This document shows, piece after piece, positions 8,854 to 18,343 of a DNA stretch of 64,000 nt. Position numbers and translations under genes: made by a program. Origin of the DNA: Thalassovita litoralis. GTDB taxonomy: Bacteria > Pseudomonadota > Alphaproteobacteria > Rhodobacterales > Rhodobacteraceae. Below the pieces are notes generated by a model that saw only the letters and a list, made by a program, of their open reading frames with translations, was not told the origin of the DNA and ran no database searches. The stretch's first letter is position 1. Every line of letters starts with the position of its first letter. The DNA lies in contig NZ_FXTO01000001.1 of assembly GCF_900182725.1 (NCBI RefSeq), positions 62,001 to 126,000 of the forward strand, in the 5' to 3' direction.

Positions 8854-10886
8854 TATTCGGCTCCTTTCGCGGTACGCGCCCGGCGTTTCAGGATCGGGCA
8901 TTGGGTGCCATCGTTCATGATGACCTGACAGCGCAGGCACAGGACGCATTCGTTGGGGTTGATCCGACCGACGGAATCAATGGCCCCCACGGTGCATTTC
9001 GTTTCACACATCCGGCATTCCCGTCCGCATTGCGGGCGGCGGTGCAGCCAGTCGAAGATTTTCAGCTTGGACGGTATCGCCAGACCGGCCCCCAGCGGGC
9101 ACAGGTAACGGCAATAAAAGCGTTCGATAAACAGCCCTGCAAACAGCAACAGCAGCACGAACAAAACAAAGGGCCACGCCCGCATCATCCGCATGGAAAT
9201 CGCGGTTTTGAAAGGCTCGACCTCGGCCAGAACCAGCGCATCGTGCATCGAATAGAACGACAGCGCCATAATCGCCATAAAGGCCGAATATTTCAGAATC
9301 CACATCCGCTCATGCAGCGCCTGCGGCACCGCGATCTGACGGATGCCCAGCGCCTGTGCGGCATCGTTCAGCAATTCCTGCAACGCCCCGAACGGACACA
9401 GCCAACCGCAATAGACACCCCGCCCCCAGAACAGCACGCCCAGCGCCACAAAGGACCACAGCATGAAAATGCCCGGCTCGATCAAAAAGGTTTCCCAGCG
9501 GAATCCCGACAGCAGCGAATGCGCAAAGGCCACCACCTGCACGATGGACAATTGACCATTCAGCCCCCAGCCCAGCACCAACAGCGTGACAGACAAAAAT
9601 CCGATCCGTCCATAGCGCCACAGTTTCGGGCGGCGGGTAATCCATTCCTGCGCCAGAAAGATCACGAACAACACCGCCAGCATCGTTCCGATAATGCCAA
9701 CCTTCAGGTGGCTACGCTGCCAGACAGATACCCAAAGCGGCGCATCCTCGGGCGGCGGGGCGGTTCGGAACGCCTGCGGCAAGGTATAATCTGCGGCGAC
9801 AATCGCTGTCAGGTCCGGCCCGTTTGCTGCGGGACGGGTGGCTGTGACCTCGACCCGGAAAGGCTGCAACGGGTCAATCTGCCCCGGCACATGAAACAAG
9901 CTGATTTCCTTGACCTCGGGCGCACCGTCGATCCGCAGGCGTTTGACCATGTGATAGCTATCCGCCGCAGGAACCAGCCGGGTTTCGCCCTGGACAATGG
10001 CCAGCCGGTCAAATTCCCCCGAACGTTTCCAGTTTGTCCCGCGATGGGAATACAACCCCGAAGAAATCACCACCAAAGCGGTATCATCCGGCCCCAGATT
10101 ACCGATTGCGCGAGTAAATTCCTGTTGCCCCAACAGGTTTTGCCCAACGGTGGGCGGGTCCACCAGACCGGCCCACAGATGCAGAAAATCACCCGGCCCA
10201 GCCGTAAGCGGCACCTTGGCCCCCGCGAATGCCGTGGCCGCTTGATCCATCGTCAGGACCGCTTCAGCCAACCCGCCCATTTCCATCACCTGCGCCCAAT
10301 CAGCAGGGATATGCTGTAAGCGATCAATCCCCGCCCCCGACGCGATCAGCCCACGCCCGGCGGCCAAGGTGCGCGCTGTGCGCAAAATGCCATCCCGAAT
10401 AACCCCCGTTGATACGGTGGCGCGGCTTATGACGGGCGGCAGGGTATCTGCCCGCTCGGAAAATGCGGCGCGCAGGTCATGCCCGGCGAAACCGCTGACA
10501 TAGGCGGCGATGTCCTTGTCCGATATTCCCAACGTCAGCACAGGTTCGTTGTGGCGCACCAACAAAGCCCCTGCGACCACAGCATCGGGGGTGACGGCAA
10601 CCAGCACTTCCAGCGGACGCCCGGAATAACCAACCGAGGCCGCAATTTCCCAGGTTGAACCGATATACCCAACCACATCGCCAGCCTGACGCACCGTCCA
10701 GCCCGGCACGCCCTGTTCCACGCGGTTCAGCACCACGGCATCAGAAACCGACAGCAAGTTTTGGGCCTGCGCAGCGGTTGGAACGGTCGGGCCTTCCCCC
10801 TCGTGCGACGCAAGAAGACCCTGCGCGGTCAACTCATCGCCAAGGCAGATCAGACAAAATGACAGTAAAAGCAGTAGTCGCGACAT
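8853..10886 (-). CDS. nirI: NirI, NosR-like membrane flavo-iron-sulfur regulatory protein
   Basis: A NosR/NirI protein of 677 residues. In order it has a signal peptide (MSRLLLLLSFCLICLGDELTA), a periplasmic FMN-binding domain (about 60-165) with the flavinylation-like motif SRATVST (154-160), a second periplasmic part, several membrane helices with NosR-type cysteines (GVYCGWLCPFG; RFYCRYLCPLGAG), and a C-terminal ferredoxin-like part with CGRECRMCETKC and CVLCLRCQ. In Paracoccus, nirI is needed for nirS expression. The frame is open to 10967, but the Nnr box lies in that extension, so the ATG at 10886 is preferred. First gene of nirI-nnrS-nirX, divergent from nirS. Confidence 0.9.
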   Translation of the reverse strand: MSRLLLLLSFCLICLGDELTAQGLLASHEGEGPTVPTAAQAQNLLSVSDAVVLNRVEQGVPGWTVRQAGDVVGYIGSTWEIAASVGYSGRPLEVLVAVTPDAVVAGALLVRHNEPVLTLGISDKDIAAYVSGFAGHDLRAAFSERADTLPPVISRATVSTGVIRDGILRTARTLAAGRGLIASGAGIDRLQHIPADWAQVMEMGGLAEAVLTMDQAATAFAGAKVPLTAGPGDFLHLWAGLVDPPTVGQNLLGQQEFTRAIGNLGPDDTALVVISSGLYSHRGTNWKRSGEFDRLAIVQGETRLVPAADSYHMVKRLRIDGAPEVKEISLFHVPGQIDPLQPFRVEVTATRPAANGPDLTAIVAADYTLPQAFRTAPPPEDAPLWVSVWQRSHLKVGIIGTMLAVLFVIFLAQEWITRRPKLWRYGRIGFLSVTLLVLGWGLNGQLSIVQVVAFAHSLLSGFRWETFLIEPGIFMLWSFVALGVLFWGRGVYCGWLCPFGALQELLNDAAQALGIRQIAVPQALHERMWILKYSAFMAIMALSFYSMHDALVLAEVEPFKTAISMRMMRAWPFVLFVLLLLFAGLFIERFYCRYLCPLGAGLAIPSKLKIFDWLHRRPQCGRECRMCETKCTVGAIDSVGRINPNECVLCLRCQVIMNDGTQCPILKRRARTAKGAE

Positions 10887-10944
10887 CGCCAAATCCCGGT
10901 CATCCGTGATGCAACAACACTCCTTCAGTTTCGCTAGGGCCTCC

Positions 10945-10958
10945 TTAACGAAAGTCAA
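10945..10958. promoter_or_regulatory. Nnr/Fnr-type operator between nirI and nirS
   Basis: TTAACGAAAGTCAA on the plus strand, the same 14 bases as the norC box. Its centre is about 65 nt from the nirI start and 69 nt from the nirS start, so a single site could serve both divergent operons. No other good Fnr-type box was seen between the two genes. Confidence 0.8.
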
Positions 10959-10975
10959 GGAACACAAACGCGTGA

Positions 10976-12775
<1,800 letters not shown>

Positions 12776-12786
12776 TGCCGCACCTT

Positions 12787-12813
12787 GGGAAGGGGGACTC
12801 CTGCCCCCTTCCC
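12787..12813 (+). terminator. Intergenic hairpin between nirS and nirE (attenuator or 3'-end stabiliser)
   Basis: A perfect 10-bp inverted repeat, GGGAAGGGGG / CCCCCTTCCC with a 7-nt loop, starts 11 nt after the nirS stop. It is followed only by a short mixed pyrimidine stretch and no long T run. Partial termination or protection of the nirS mRNA end is therefore likelier than full termination. Confidence 0.45.
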
Positions 12814-12846
12814 GCCTTTCTGATCCAGCCAGTGAAAGCCAGAGCA

Positions 12847-13629
12847 ATGAAAGATCTGACCAAGGGCAAAGTCTTCCTCATCGGTGCCGGTCCCGGCGAC
12901 CCCGAGCTTCTGACGCTCAAGGCGCTGCGCGTATTGCAAACCGCCGATGTGGTGGTCTTTGATCGGCTTGTGTCGCCTGAAATCATGGCGCTGGTGCCCG
13001 AAGCCACGCGCCGGATTGACGTGGGTAAAATGCCCAAGTTTCACAAAGTACCGCAGGAACAGATCAATGACATTCTGATCAGTGAAGCCCTGAAAGGACG
13101 CGCTGTCGCCCGCCTGAAAGGTGGCGATCCGCTGATCTTTGGGCGCGGCAGCGAAGAAGCCGCCGACCTGATGGACGCGGGTGTTTCGGTCGAATATGTC
13201 CCCGGCATCACATCTGCCCAAGGGGCGGCCTGTTCGACTGGCGTACCGCTTACCCACCGCGGGCTGGCAACAGGTGTGCGCTATGTCACCGGACACCGCG
13301 CAAAAGACGCCACTTTGGATTTGGACTGGGCCAGCCTTGCCAGCGCGGAAACCACGCTGGTCGTTTATATGGGCGCGATGAACATGCCCGAAATCGCCAC
13401 GCAACTGATGGCGCACGGGCTGCCCGACACCATGCCAGTGATGGCAATCGCTTCGGCCACCACCCCCCGCGAAGCCCGCCTGATTTCAACGCTGGATGCA
13501 ATTGCCACCGATCTGCAATCCAACACGTTGGAAGCACCCGTGCTGTTTGTGATTGGGCATGTGGTTTCACTATATCCGCAAACCGCCGCCGAAATTGCCG
13601 AAACACACAGGTTCGCGGCCTATGCGTGA
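12847..13629 (+). CDS. nirE: NirE, uroporphyrinogen-III C-methyltransferase
   Basis: A 260-residue SUMT-family enzyme that uses S-adenosylmethionine to methylate uroporphyrinogen III at C2 and C7, giving precorrin-2, the entry step to heme d1. Diagnostic motifs are VFLIGAGPGDPELLTLKA, RLKGGDPLIFGRGSEE and VPGITSAQGAACSTGVPLTHR. The ATG at 12847 fits the conserved N-terminus; the frame is open further upstream through the nirS-nirE hairpin, which argues against a longer protein. The ribosome site is weak. It overlaps nirC by 8 nt. Confidence 0.93.
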   Translation: MKDLTKGKVFLIGAGPGDPELLTLKALRVLQTADVVVFDRLVSPEIMALVPEATRRIDVGKMPKFHKVPQEQINDILISEALKGRAVARLKGGDPLIFGRGSEEAADLMDAGVSVEYVPGITSAQGAACSTGVPLTHRGLATGVRYVTGHRAKDATLDLDWASLASAETTLVVYMGAMNMPEIATQLMAHGLPDTMPVMAIASATTPREARLISTLDAIATDLQSNTLEAPVLFVIGHVVSLYPQTAAEIAETHRFAAYA

Positions 13630-13942
13630 TATCCTTGCGCCCCTGATCCTTGCTGCGCTTTGCCTGCCCCAACCGGCAACGGCAGAGATCGGCAAGGATC
13701 GCGCAACGGAACTGGAACATATGGTCATTCAGGATTGCGGCTCGTGCCACGGGCTGACAATGCGCGGCGGATTGGGCAGCCCCCTGACGCCCGCCGCCTT
13801 GGACGGTGCCGATCCTGATGCTTTGGCCTCGATCATTCTGGATGGGGTGCCGGACACCGCCATGCCCCCGTGGCGTCCCCTTCTGACCGAAGAAGAGGCG
13901 CTGTGGATCGCGATTTATTTGCTGAATAGGGAACAGGACTAA
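13622..13942 (+). CDS. nirC: NirC, periplasmic c-type cytochrome
   Basis: A 106-residue monoheme cytochrome c with a signal peptide (LAPLILAALCLPQPATA) and one CGSCH site (39-43). The motif TAMPPW near the C-terminus probably supplies the methionine heme ligand. In other denitrifiers NirC donates electrons to NirS or takes part in NirS/heme d1 maturation. The start ATG lies inside the end of nirE (8-nt overlap), and the stop shares a base with the nirF start. Confidence 0.9.
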   Translation: MRDILAPLILAALCLPQPATAEIGKDRATELEHMVIQDCGSCHGLTMRGGLGSPLTPAALDGADPDALASIILDGVPDTAMPPWRPLLTEEEALWIAIYLLNREQD

Positions 13943-15093
13943 TGAAACGATTTCTGGCCGCCGCTGCCCTTGCTTTGTTGCCCGGTTTCGGGTTTTCGGA
14001 AACGCCCTGCTGTGCCACGGGTGATCTGGGGCTGATTATCGAACGCGCTACCGGGTCGCTTCTGGTGGTGGACCGTTCGGACCGCGCAGCCATTGGCCGG
14101 GTCGAAGGGCTGGGGGATCTGTCCCATGCGTCGATGACCTACAGCCCCGATGAACGCTTTGCCTATGTGTTCGGGCGCGATGGCGGCCTGACCAAGGTGG
14201 ATATGCTGACGCATGAAATCGTGGCACGGACCATTCAGGCGGGCAATTCCATCGGCGGCGCGATTTCTGACGATGGCAAACTGGTGGCCGTTTCCAACTA
14301 TACTCCCGGCGGGGTCAAAGTATTCGATGCCGACACGCTGGCGCTGGTCGCGGATATTCCCGCACCGGGCAAAACAATCGGGCTGGCCGATTTACCCGGT
14401 CGCCGCTTTATCTGGGCCGTCTGGGATTCGGGCGAGGCCTATCTGGGTGACTTTTCCGGCGCGGAACCCGTGATTACCAATCTGGGCCACATTGGCAAAA
14501 ACCCGTTTGACGCCGTGGTGACGGATGACGCCCATACCTATCTGATCGGGTTGTTCGGTGAAAAAGGCGTCACCGCAATCGACCTGTGGGATGACACGCC
14601 CAAACCCACCCGGTTCCTGAACGACTATGGCAAAGACAAAGAGGATATGCCGGTCTACAAAATGCCCCACCTGCAAGGCTGGGCTTTTACCGAAGGGCAG
14701 TTTGTTCTGCCTGCCGTGGGCCAGTACGATCTGCTATGGGTCAACCGTGAAACCCTGGAACAGGTGGCAACCACCCCGGTTCATGGGCAGCCCGTTTTCA
14801 TTATCGCGCAACCTGCCTCGCCCTATGTTTGGGTGAACTTCGCCACCCCGCGCAACGGCGTTGTGCAAGTCGTGGATTCGCGCACGCATCAGGTGGTCAA
14901 AACGCTGGAACCCGGCAAGGCGGTTCTGCATATGGAATTCGCCCCGCGCGGGGCCGAGGTTTGGGTTTCCGTCCGTGATGAAAACAAGATCGTGATCTAC
15001 GACACCCGCACCTTTGAAAAGAAAGCGGAAATCGCGGCACAGGCACCTTCGGGCATCTTTTTTACGGCCCGCGCGCATCAGCCGGGGCTATAA
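13942..15093 (+). CDS. nirF: NirF, heme d1 biosynthesis beta-propeller protein
   Basis: A 383-residue protein homologous to the d1-propeller domain of NirS but without the heme c domain. A signal peptide (MKRFLAAAALALLPGFGFS) indicates a periplasmic location. Two adjacent cysteines (23-24) follow it closely, but a good lipobox is not seen. NirF acts at a late step of heme d1 synthesis, before NirN. Start and nirC stop share one base (TAATG). The length fits the family. Confidence 0.92.
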   Translation: MKRFLAAAALALLPGFGFSETPCCATGDLGLIIERATGSLLVVDRSDRAAIGRVEGLGDLSHASMTYSPDERFAYVFGRDGGLTKVDMLTHEIVARTIQAGNSIGGAISDDGKLVAVSNYTPGGVKVFDADTLALVADIPAPGKTIGLADLPGRRFIWAVWDSGEAYLGDFSGAEPVITNLGHIGKNPFDAVVTDDAHTYLIGLFGEKGVTAIDLWDDTPKPTRFLNDYGKDKEDMPVYKMPHLQGWAFTEGQFVLPAVGQYDLLWVNRETLEQVATTPVHGQPVFIIAQPASPYVWVNFATPRNGVVQVVDSRTHQVVKTLEPGKAVLHMEFAPRGAEVWVSVRDENKIVIYDTRTFEKKAEIAAQAPSGIFFTARAHQPGL

Positions 15094-15096
15094 ATC

Positions 15097-16089
15097 ATGC
15101 TGTCCGGCCTGCATCATCTTGACCGTCGCCTGTTAGACGATTTTCAGCGGGATTTCCCGCTGATCCCCCACCCTTTTGCGCAGATCGCAACGCAGATCGG
15201 CACAACCGAAACCGAGGTTCTGACACGCCTTCAGGCGCTACAGGCAGCGGGCCGGATTGCCCGCGTTGGTGGCACCGTGCGCCCAAACACCGCCGGAGCA
15301 TCGACCTTGGCGGCGATGTCCATCCCCGAGGACCGTCTGGAACAGGTTGCCGCCCGCGTTGGGCAGGAAAGCGGGGTAAATCATTCCTATCTGCGGGAAA
15401 ATGACTGGAACCTTTGGTTCGTCAACACCGCCCCCGATCAGACCGCACTGGAAGCATCGCTTCAGGCGATCCGCGACGATACCGGGCTGGCGGTGCTGGA
15501 CCTGCGGCTTGTCCGCCCGTTCAACATCGACCTCGGGTTTTCACTGTCCGGGGATCACAAAGTCCCCCGCCGCCGTACCGCGCCGGATATGTCCACCCTA
15601 CAGGAACAGGACCGCCCGATCCTTCATGCACTGGCCCAAGGGTTGCCGCTGACCCCTACCCCGTTTGCCGATCTGGCAACCGATTTGGATATGCCGGAAA
15701 CCGCCGTTCTGGCGCGTATCCGGGCGCTATCGGATGGCGGTATCCTGACCCGGATTGGCGTGATCGTTCGCCACCGTGCCGTAGGCTGGTCCGCGAATGC
15801 GATGGTTGTCTGGCAGGTCCCCGAAGACCGCCTGATCCCCGCAGGCGAGGCATTGGCCGCCCATCCGGGAATCACGCTATGCTATCAGCGACGCACCGTA
15901 CCGGGGGTTTGGGATTATAACCTGTATTCCATGATCCACGCCCGCAGCCGTCAGGAAGCACAGGACACTCTGGCAGCCGCCGCATCCCTGCCGGAACTGG
16001 TGGGCGTTCCACATCAACCCCTGTTTTCGGTCCATTGCTACAAACAAACGGGCGCTGAATTGCACCGTTCAAACAGAAAGGTCGCCTGA
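15097..16089 (+). CDS. nirDL: NirDL, fused siroheme decarboxylase subunits
   Basis: A 330-residue protein made of two Lrp/AsnC-like halves, NirD (about 1-170) and NirL (about 180-325), each with an N-terminal helix-turn-helix-like segment and the repeated pattern DFPLIPHPFAQIA / GLPLTPTPFADLA. Separate nirD and nirL genes are usual in Pseudomonas; the fusion is the Paracoccus arrangement. With NirG and NirH it decarboxylates 12,18-didecarboxysiroheme precursors in heme d1 synthesis in the cytoplasm. It begins 3 nt after nirF. Confidence 0.92.
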   Translation: MLSGLHHLDRRLLDDFQRDFPLIPHPFAQIATQIGTTETEVLTRLQALQAAGRIARVGGTVRPNTAGASTLAAMSIPEDRLEQVAARVGQESGVNHSYLRENDWNLWFVNTAPDQTALEASLQAIRDDTGLAVLDLRLVRPFNIDLGFSLSGDHKVPRRRTAPDMSTLQEQDRPILHALAQGLPLTPTPFADLATDLDMPETAVLARIRALSDGGILTRIGVIVRHRAVGWSANAMVVWQVPEDRLIPAGEALAAHPGITLCYQRRTVPGVWDYNLYSMIHARSRQEAQDTLAAAASLPELVGVPHQPLFSVHCYKQTGAELHRSNRKVA

Positions 16090-16090
16090 C

Positions 16091-16564
16091 ATGCGCCGCC
16101 AACCGCTTGCCCCCGATACGCTGGATGCCACCGACCGCGCCCTGCTGAATCGGTTGCAGGATGGGTTTCCGCTGACGTCGCACCCGTTTGCGGAAATTGG
16201 CGCTGAAATGGACCTGGCCGAAGATGACGTCATCAACCGCGTGTCCCGTCTGCGGGAACTGGGCGCGATCACACGATTTGGCCCGTTTCTGGATGCTGCC
16301 GCGATGGGCGGCGCATTTTGCCTGTGCGCCATCGCCGTTCCATCGGATCGTTTCGACGAAGTCATGACTTTGGTCAATGCACACCCCGAGGTGGCGCATA
16401 ATTATGAACGTGTCCACCGCCTGAACATGTGGTTCGTGCTGGCCTGCGATCAGCCCAGCCAGATCAACAAGGTGGCGGACCGGATCGAGGCAGAAACCGG
16501 GCTGACCGTCCTGCGCTTTCCGAAACTCAAGGAATTCTTTATCGGCTTCAGAGTCACAGCATGA
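16091..16564 (+). CDS. nirG: NirG, siroheme decarboxylase subunit
   Basis: A 157-residue Lrp/AsnC-like protein of the AhbA/NirDLGH family, with the repeated family stretch DGFPLTSHPFAEIGAEM near the start and VAHNYERVHRLNMWFVLAC at the core. It is paralogous to both halves of NirDL and to NirH. It starts 1 nt after the nirDL stop and overlaps nirH by 4 nt (ATGA). It works with NirDL and NirH in converting siroheme to 12,18-didecarboxysiroheme. Confidence 0.9.
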   Translation: MRRQPLAPDTLDATDRALLNRLQDGFPLTSHPFAEIGAEMDLAEDDVINRVSRLRELGAITRFGPFLDAAAMGGAFCLCAIAVPSDRFDEVMTLVNAHPEVAHNYERVHRLNMWFVLACDQPSQINKVADRIEAETGLTVLRFPKLKEFFIGFRVTA

Positions 16565-17046
16565 GCATCGACGCAACAGATCGGAAAATACTGGCCGCAA
16601 CGCAAGCGGGACTGCCCTTGGTCGCCGCCCCCTATGCCGAGGTTGCTGGCTGGTTGGGTCTGGACGAAGCCGAAGTGATCAGCCGGTTAGACGCCATGCT
16701 ATCCCGTGGCGTGATCCGCCGCATTGCGGTTGCGCCCAATCACTACGCCTTGGGGGTTGTTGCCAACGGCATGAGCGTCTGGGACGTGGACGACACCCAC
16801 GCCGAGACGCTGGGCGCACAGGTTGGGGCGCTGGATTTTGTCAGTCATTGCTATCTGCGTCCCCGCGCCCTGCCCGACTGGCCTTATAACCTGTTTGCCA
16901 TGCTACATGGCACTGATCGCAACGCGGTGGAAACCCACCGCACCGCCGTGCGTGACCTGCTGGGCGATGCCTGCCGGTCCGATGATATCTTGTATTCTTC
17001 CCGCATTCTGAAAAAAACCGGAATGCGCCTGTCCGAAGGAGCCTGA
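16561..17046 (+). CDS. nirH: NirH, siroheme decarboxylase subunit
   Basis: A 161-residue member of the NirD/L/G/H family: N-terminal winged-helix segment (AGLPLVAAPYAEVAGWLGL) followed by an AsnC-type fold with SHCYLRPRALPDWPYNLFAMLHG. The ATG at 16561 overlaps the nirG stop; upstream in-frame codons belong to nirG and do not match the family. The order nirDL-nirG-nirH leads directly into nirJ after 3 nt. Confidence 0.9.
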   Translation: MSIDATDRKILAATQAGLPLVAAPYAEVAGWLGLDEAEVISRLDAMLSRGVIRRIAVAPNHYALGVVANGMSVWDVDDTHAETLGAQVGALDFVSHCYLRPRALPDWPYNLFAMLHGTDRNAVETHRTAVRDLLGDACRSDDILYSSRILKKTGMRLSEGA

Positions 17047-17049
17047 CCC

Positions 17050-18267
17050 ATGTTCCGCCTGACCCAATATATGAAAGAGCTGGTCCACCCCACCCCGATC
17101 CGCGCCCGACGCGGCAGCGGCCCGGTAAAGCCCGTGGTGATCTGGAACCTGACCCGGCGTTGCAATCTGAAATGCCGCCATTGCTATACCACGTCCGCCG
17201 ATGTGGATTTTCCGGGGGAACTGAGCCACGAACAGGCAATGGGCGTTCTGGACGATCTGAACGGGTTCGGCATTCCCGCGCTGATCCTGTCGGGGGGCGA
17301 ACCGCTGTCCCGTTTCGATTTCTTCGATCTGGCCGAACGCGCCCGCGCATTGAATTTTCGCTATCTGGCGCTGTCCACCAACGGCACGAAGCTGGTGGGT
17401 GACAACGTAGCCCGCGTGGCCGATCTGAATTTCGACTATGTGGGCATTTCGATCGACGGGCTAAAAGATTTCAACGACTGGTTCCGCGGGCAGGAAGGGG
17501 CCTTTGCCGAAGCCATGCAAGGCGTCCGCGAATGCAAAAAACGCGGCATCAAGGTTGGCCTGCGGTTCACCCTGACCGAACAAAACGCACATATGCTAGA
17601 GGATATGCTGGACCTGTGCGACGCCGAAGGCGTGGACAAGTTTTACCTGTCGCATCTGGTTTATGCGGGCCGGGGGGATAAAAACCGGGGCGACGACACC
17701 CACCATCTTCGAACCCGCAAGGCGATGGATATCCTGATTGATCGTGCATGGATTGCCGTGGCCGAAAACGAACCGCTGGAAATCGTCACCGGCAACAATG
17801 ATGCCGATGCCGTCTATTTCCTGAAATGGGTGCGCAAGAATTTCGACGCAGATAAAGCCGCCCATGTCGAACGCCATCTGGAAGCATGGGGCGGCAATTC
17901 ATCCGGGTTGGGTGTGGCGAATATCGGCCCGCTGGGAACCGTCCACCCGGATACCTATTGGTCGTCCTATACCGTCGGCAACGTCAAACAGACACCGTTC
18001 ACGGACCTGTGGACCGGGGATGACCCGATGCTGGCCACCCTACGCCAACGCCCCCGCCCGCTGAAGGGACGCTGCGGCGACTGCGCTTTCAAACATGTCT
18101 GCGGCGGCAATACCCGCATTCGTGCGCTGCAAATTTCCGGCGATCCGTGGGCCGAAGATCCCGCCTGCTACTTCTCGAATGCTGAAATCGGGCTGGAAGA
18201 TGCCGACCGCCTGACCGTGACCCCATTCCGAGGCAAAAGCCATGACCCCGCGCATCGTTTTTTCTGA
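17050..18267 (+). CDS. nirJ: NirJ, radical SAM heme d1 biosynthesis protein
   Basis: A 405-residue radical SAM enzyme with the CxxxCxxC cluster at C38-C42-C45 ([12 protein letters not shown]) and a C-terminal SPASM-like cysteine set ([12 protein letters not shown] and a later CYF). It removes the propionate side chains from 12,18-didecarboxysiroheme during heme d1 synthesis. The start ATG has the good ribosome site GAAGGAG. It is followed by 70 nt holding a repeat-like element before nirN. Confidence 0.94.
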   Translation: MFRLTQYMKELVHPTPIRARRGSGPVKPVVIWNLTRRCNLKCRHCYTTSADVDFPGELSHEQAMGVLDDLNGFGIPALILSGGEPLSRFDFFDLAERARALNFRYLALSTNGTKLVGDNVARVADLNFDYVGISIDGLKDFNDWFRGQEGAFAEAMQGVRECKKRGIKVGLRFTLTEQNAHMLEDMLDLCDAEGVDKFYLSHLVYAGRGDKNRGDDTHHLRTRKAMDILIDRAWIAVAENEPLEIVTGNNDADAVYFLKWVRKNFDADKAAHVERHLEAWGGNSSGLGVANIGPLGTVHPDTYWSSYTVGNVKQTPFTDLWTGDDPMLATLRQRPRPLKGRCGDCAFKHVCGGNTRIRALQISGDPWAEDPACYFSNAEIGLEDADRLTVTPFRGKSHDPAHRFF

Positions 18268-18292
18268 TCCGACATTCGCGCCTGTGATCGAG

Positions 18293-18343
18293 GCAAGGCC
18301 GGGGCGCTGCCCCGGACCCCGGAGTATTTTTGGCAAGATGAAA
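18293..18343 (+). repeat. Repeat-like element supplying the nirN translation start
   Basis: An imperfect hairpin (CCGGGGC-GCT-GCCCCGG) is followed by GGAGTATTTTTGGCAAGATG. The tail (18322-18343) matches the minus strand of 59752-59773 at 21 of 22 positions. A related, more diverged tail lies on the minus strand at 53331-53350. From memory, similar GGAGTATTT-type elements are common between genes in Rhodobacterales. Here the tail contains the probable ribosome site and the start codon of nirN. Confidence 0.5.

Noticed and set aside
8901-10319. A 472-codon open frame antisense to nirI
   Set aside because: Same reverse-frame composition; no start signal and no family resemblance.
10887-10967. 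N-terminal extension of nirI to 10967
   Set aside because: It would place the Nnr box inside the coding region and lacks a signal peptide; the ATG at 10886 begins a proper one.
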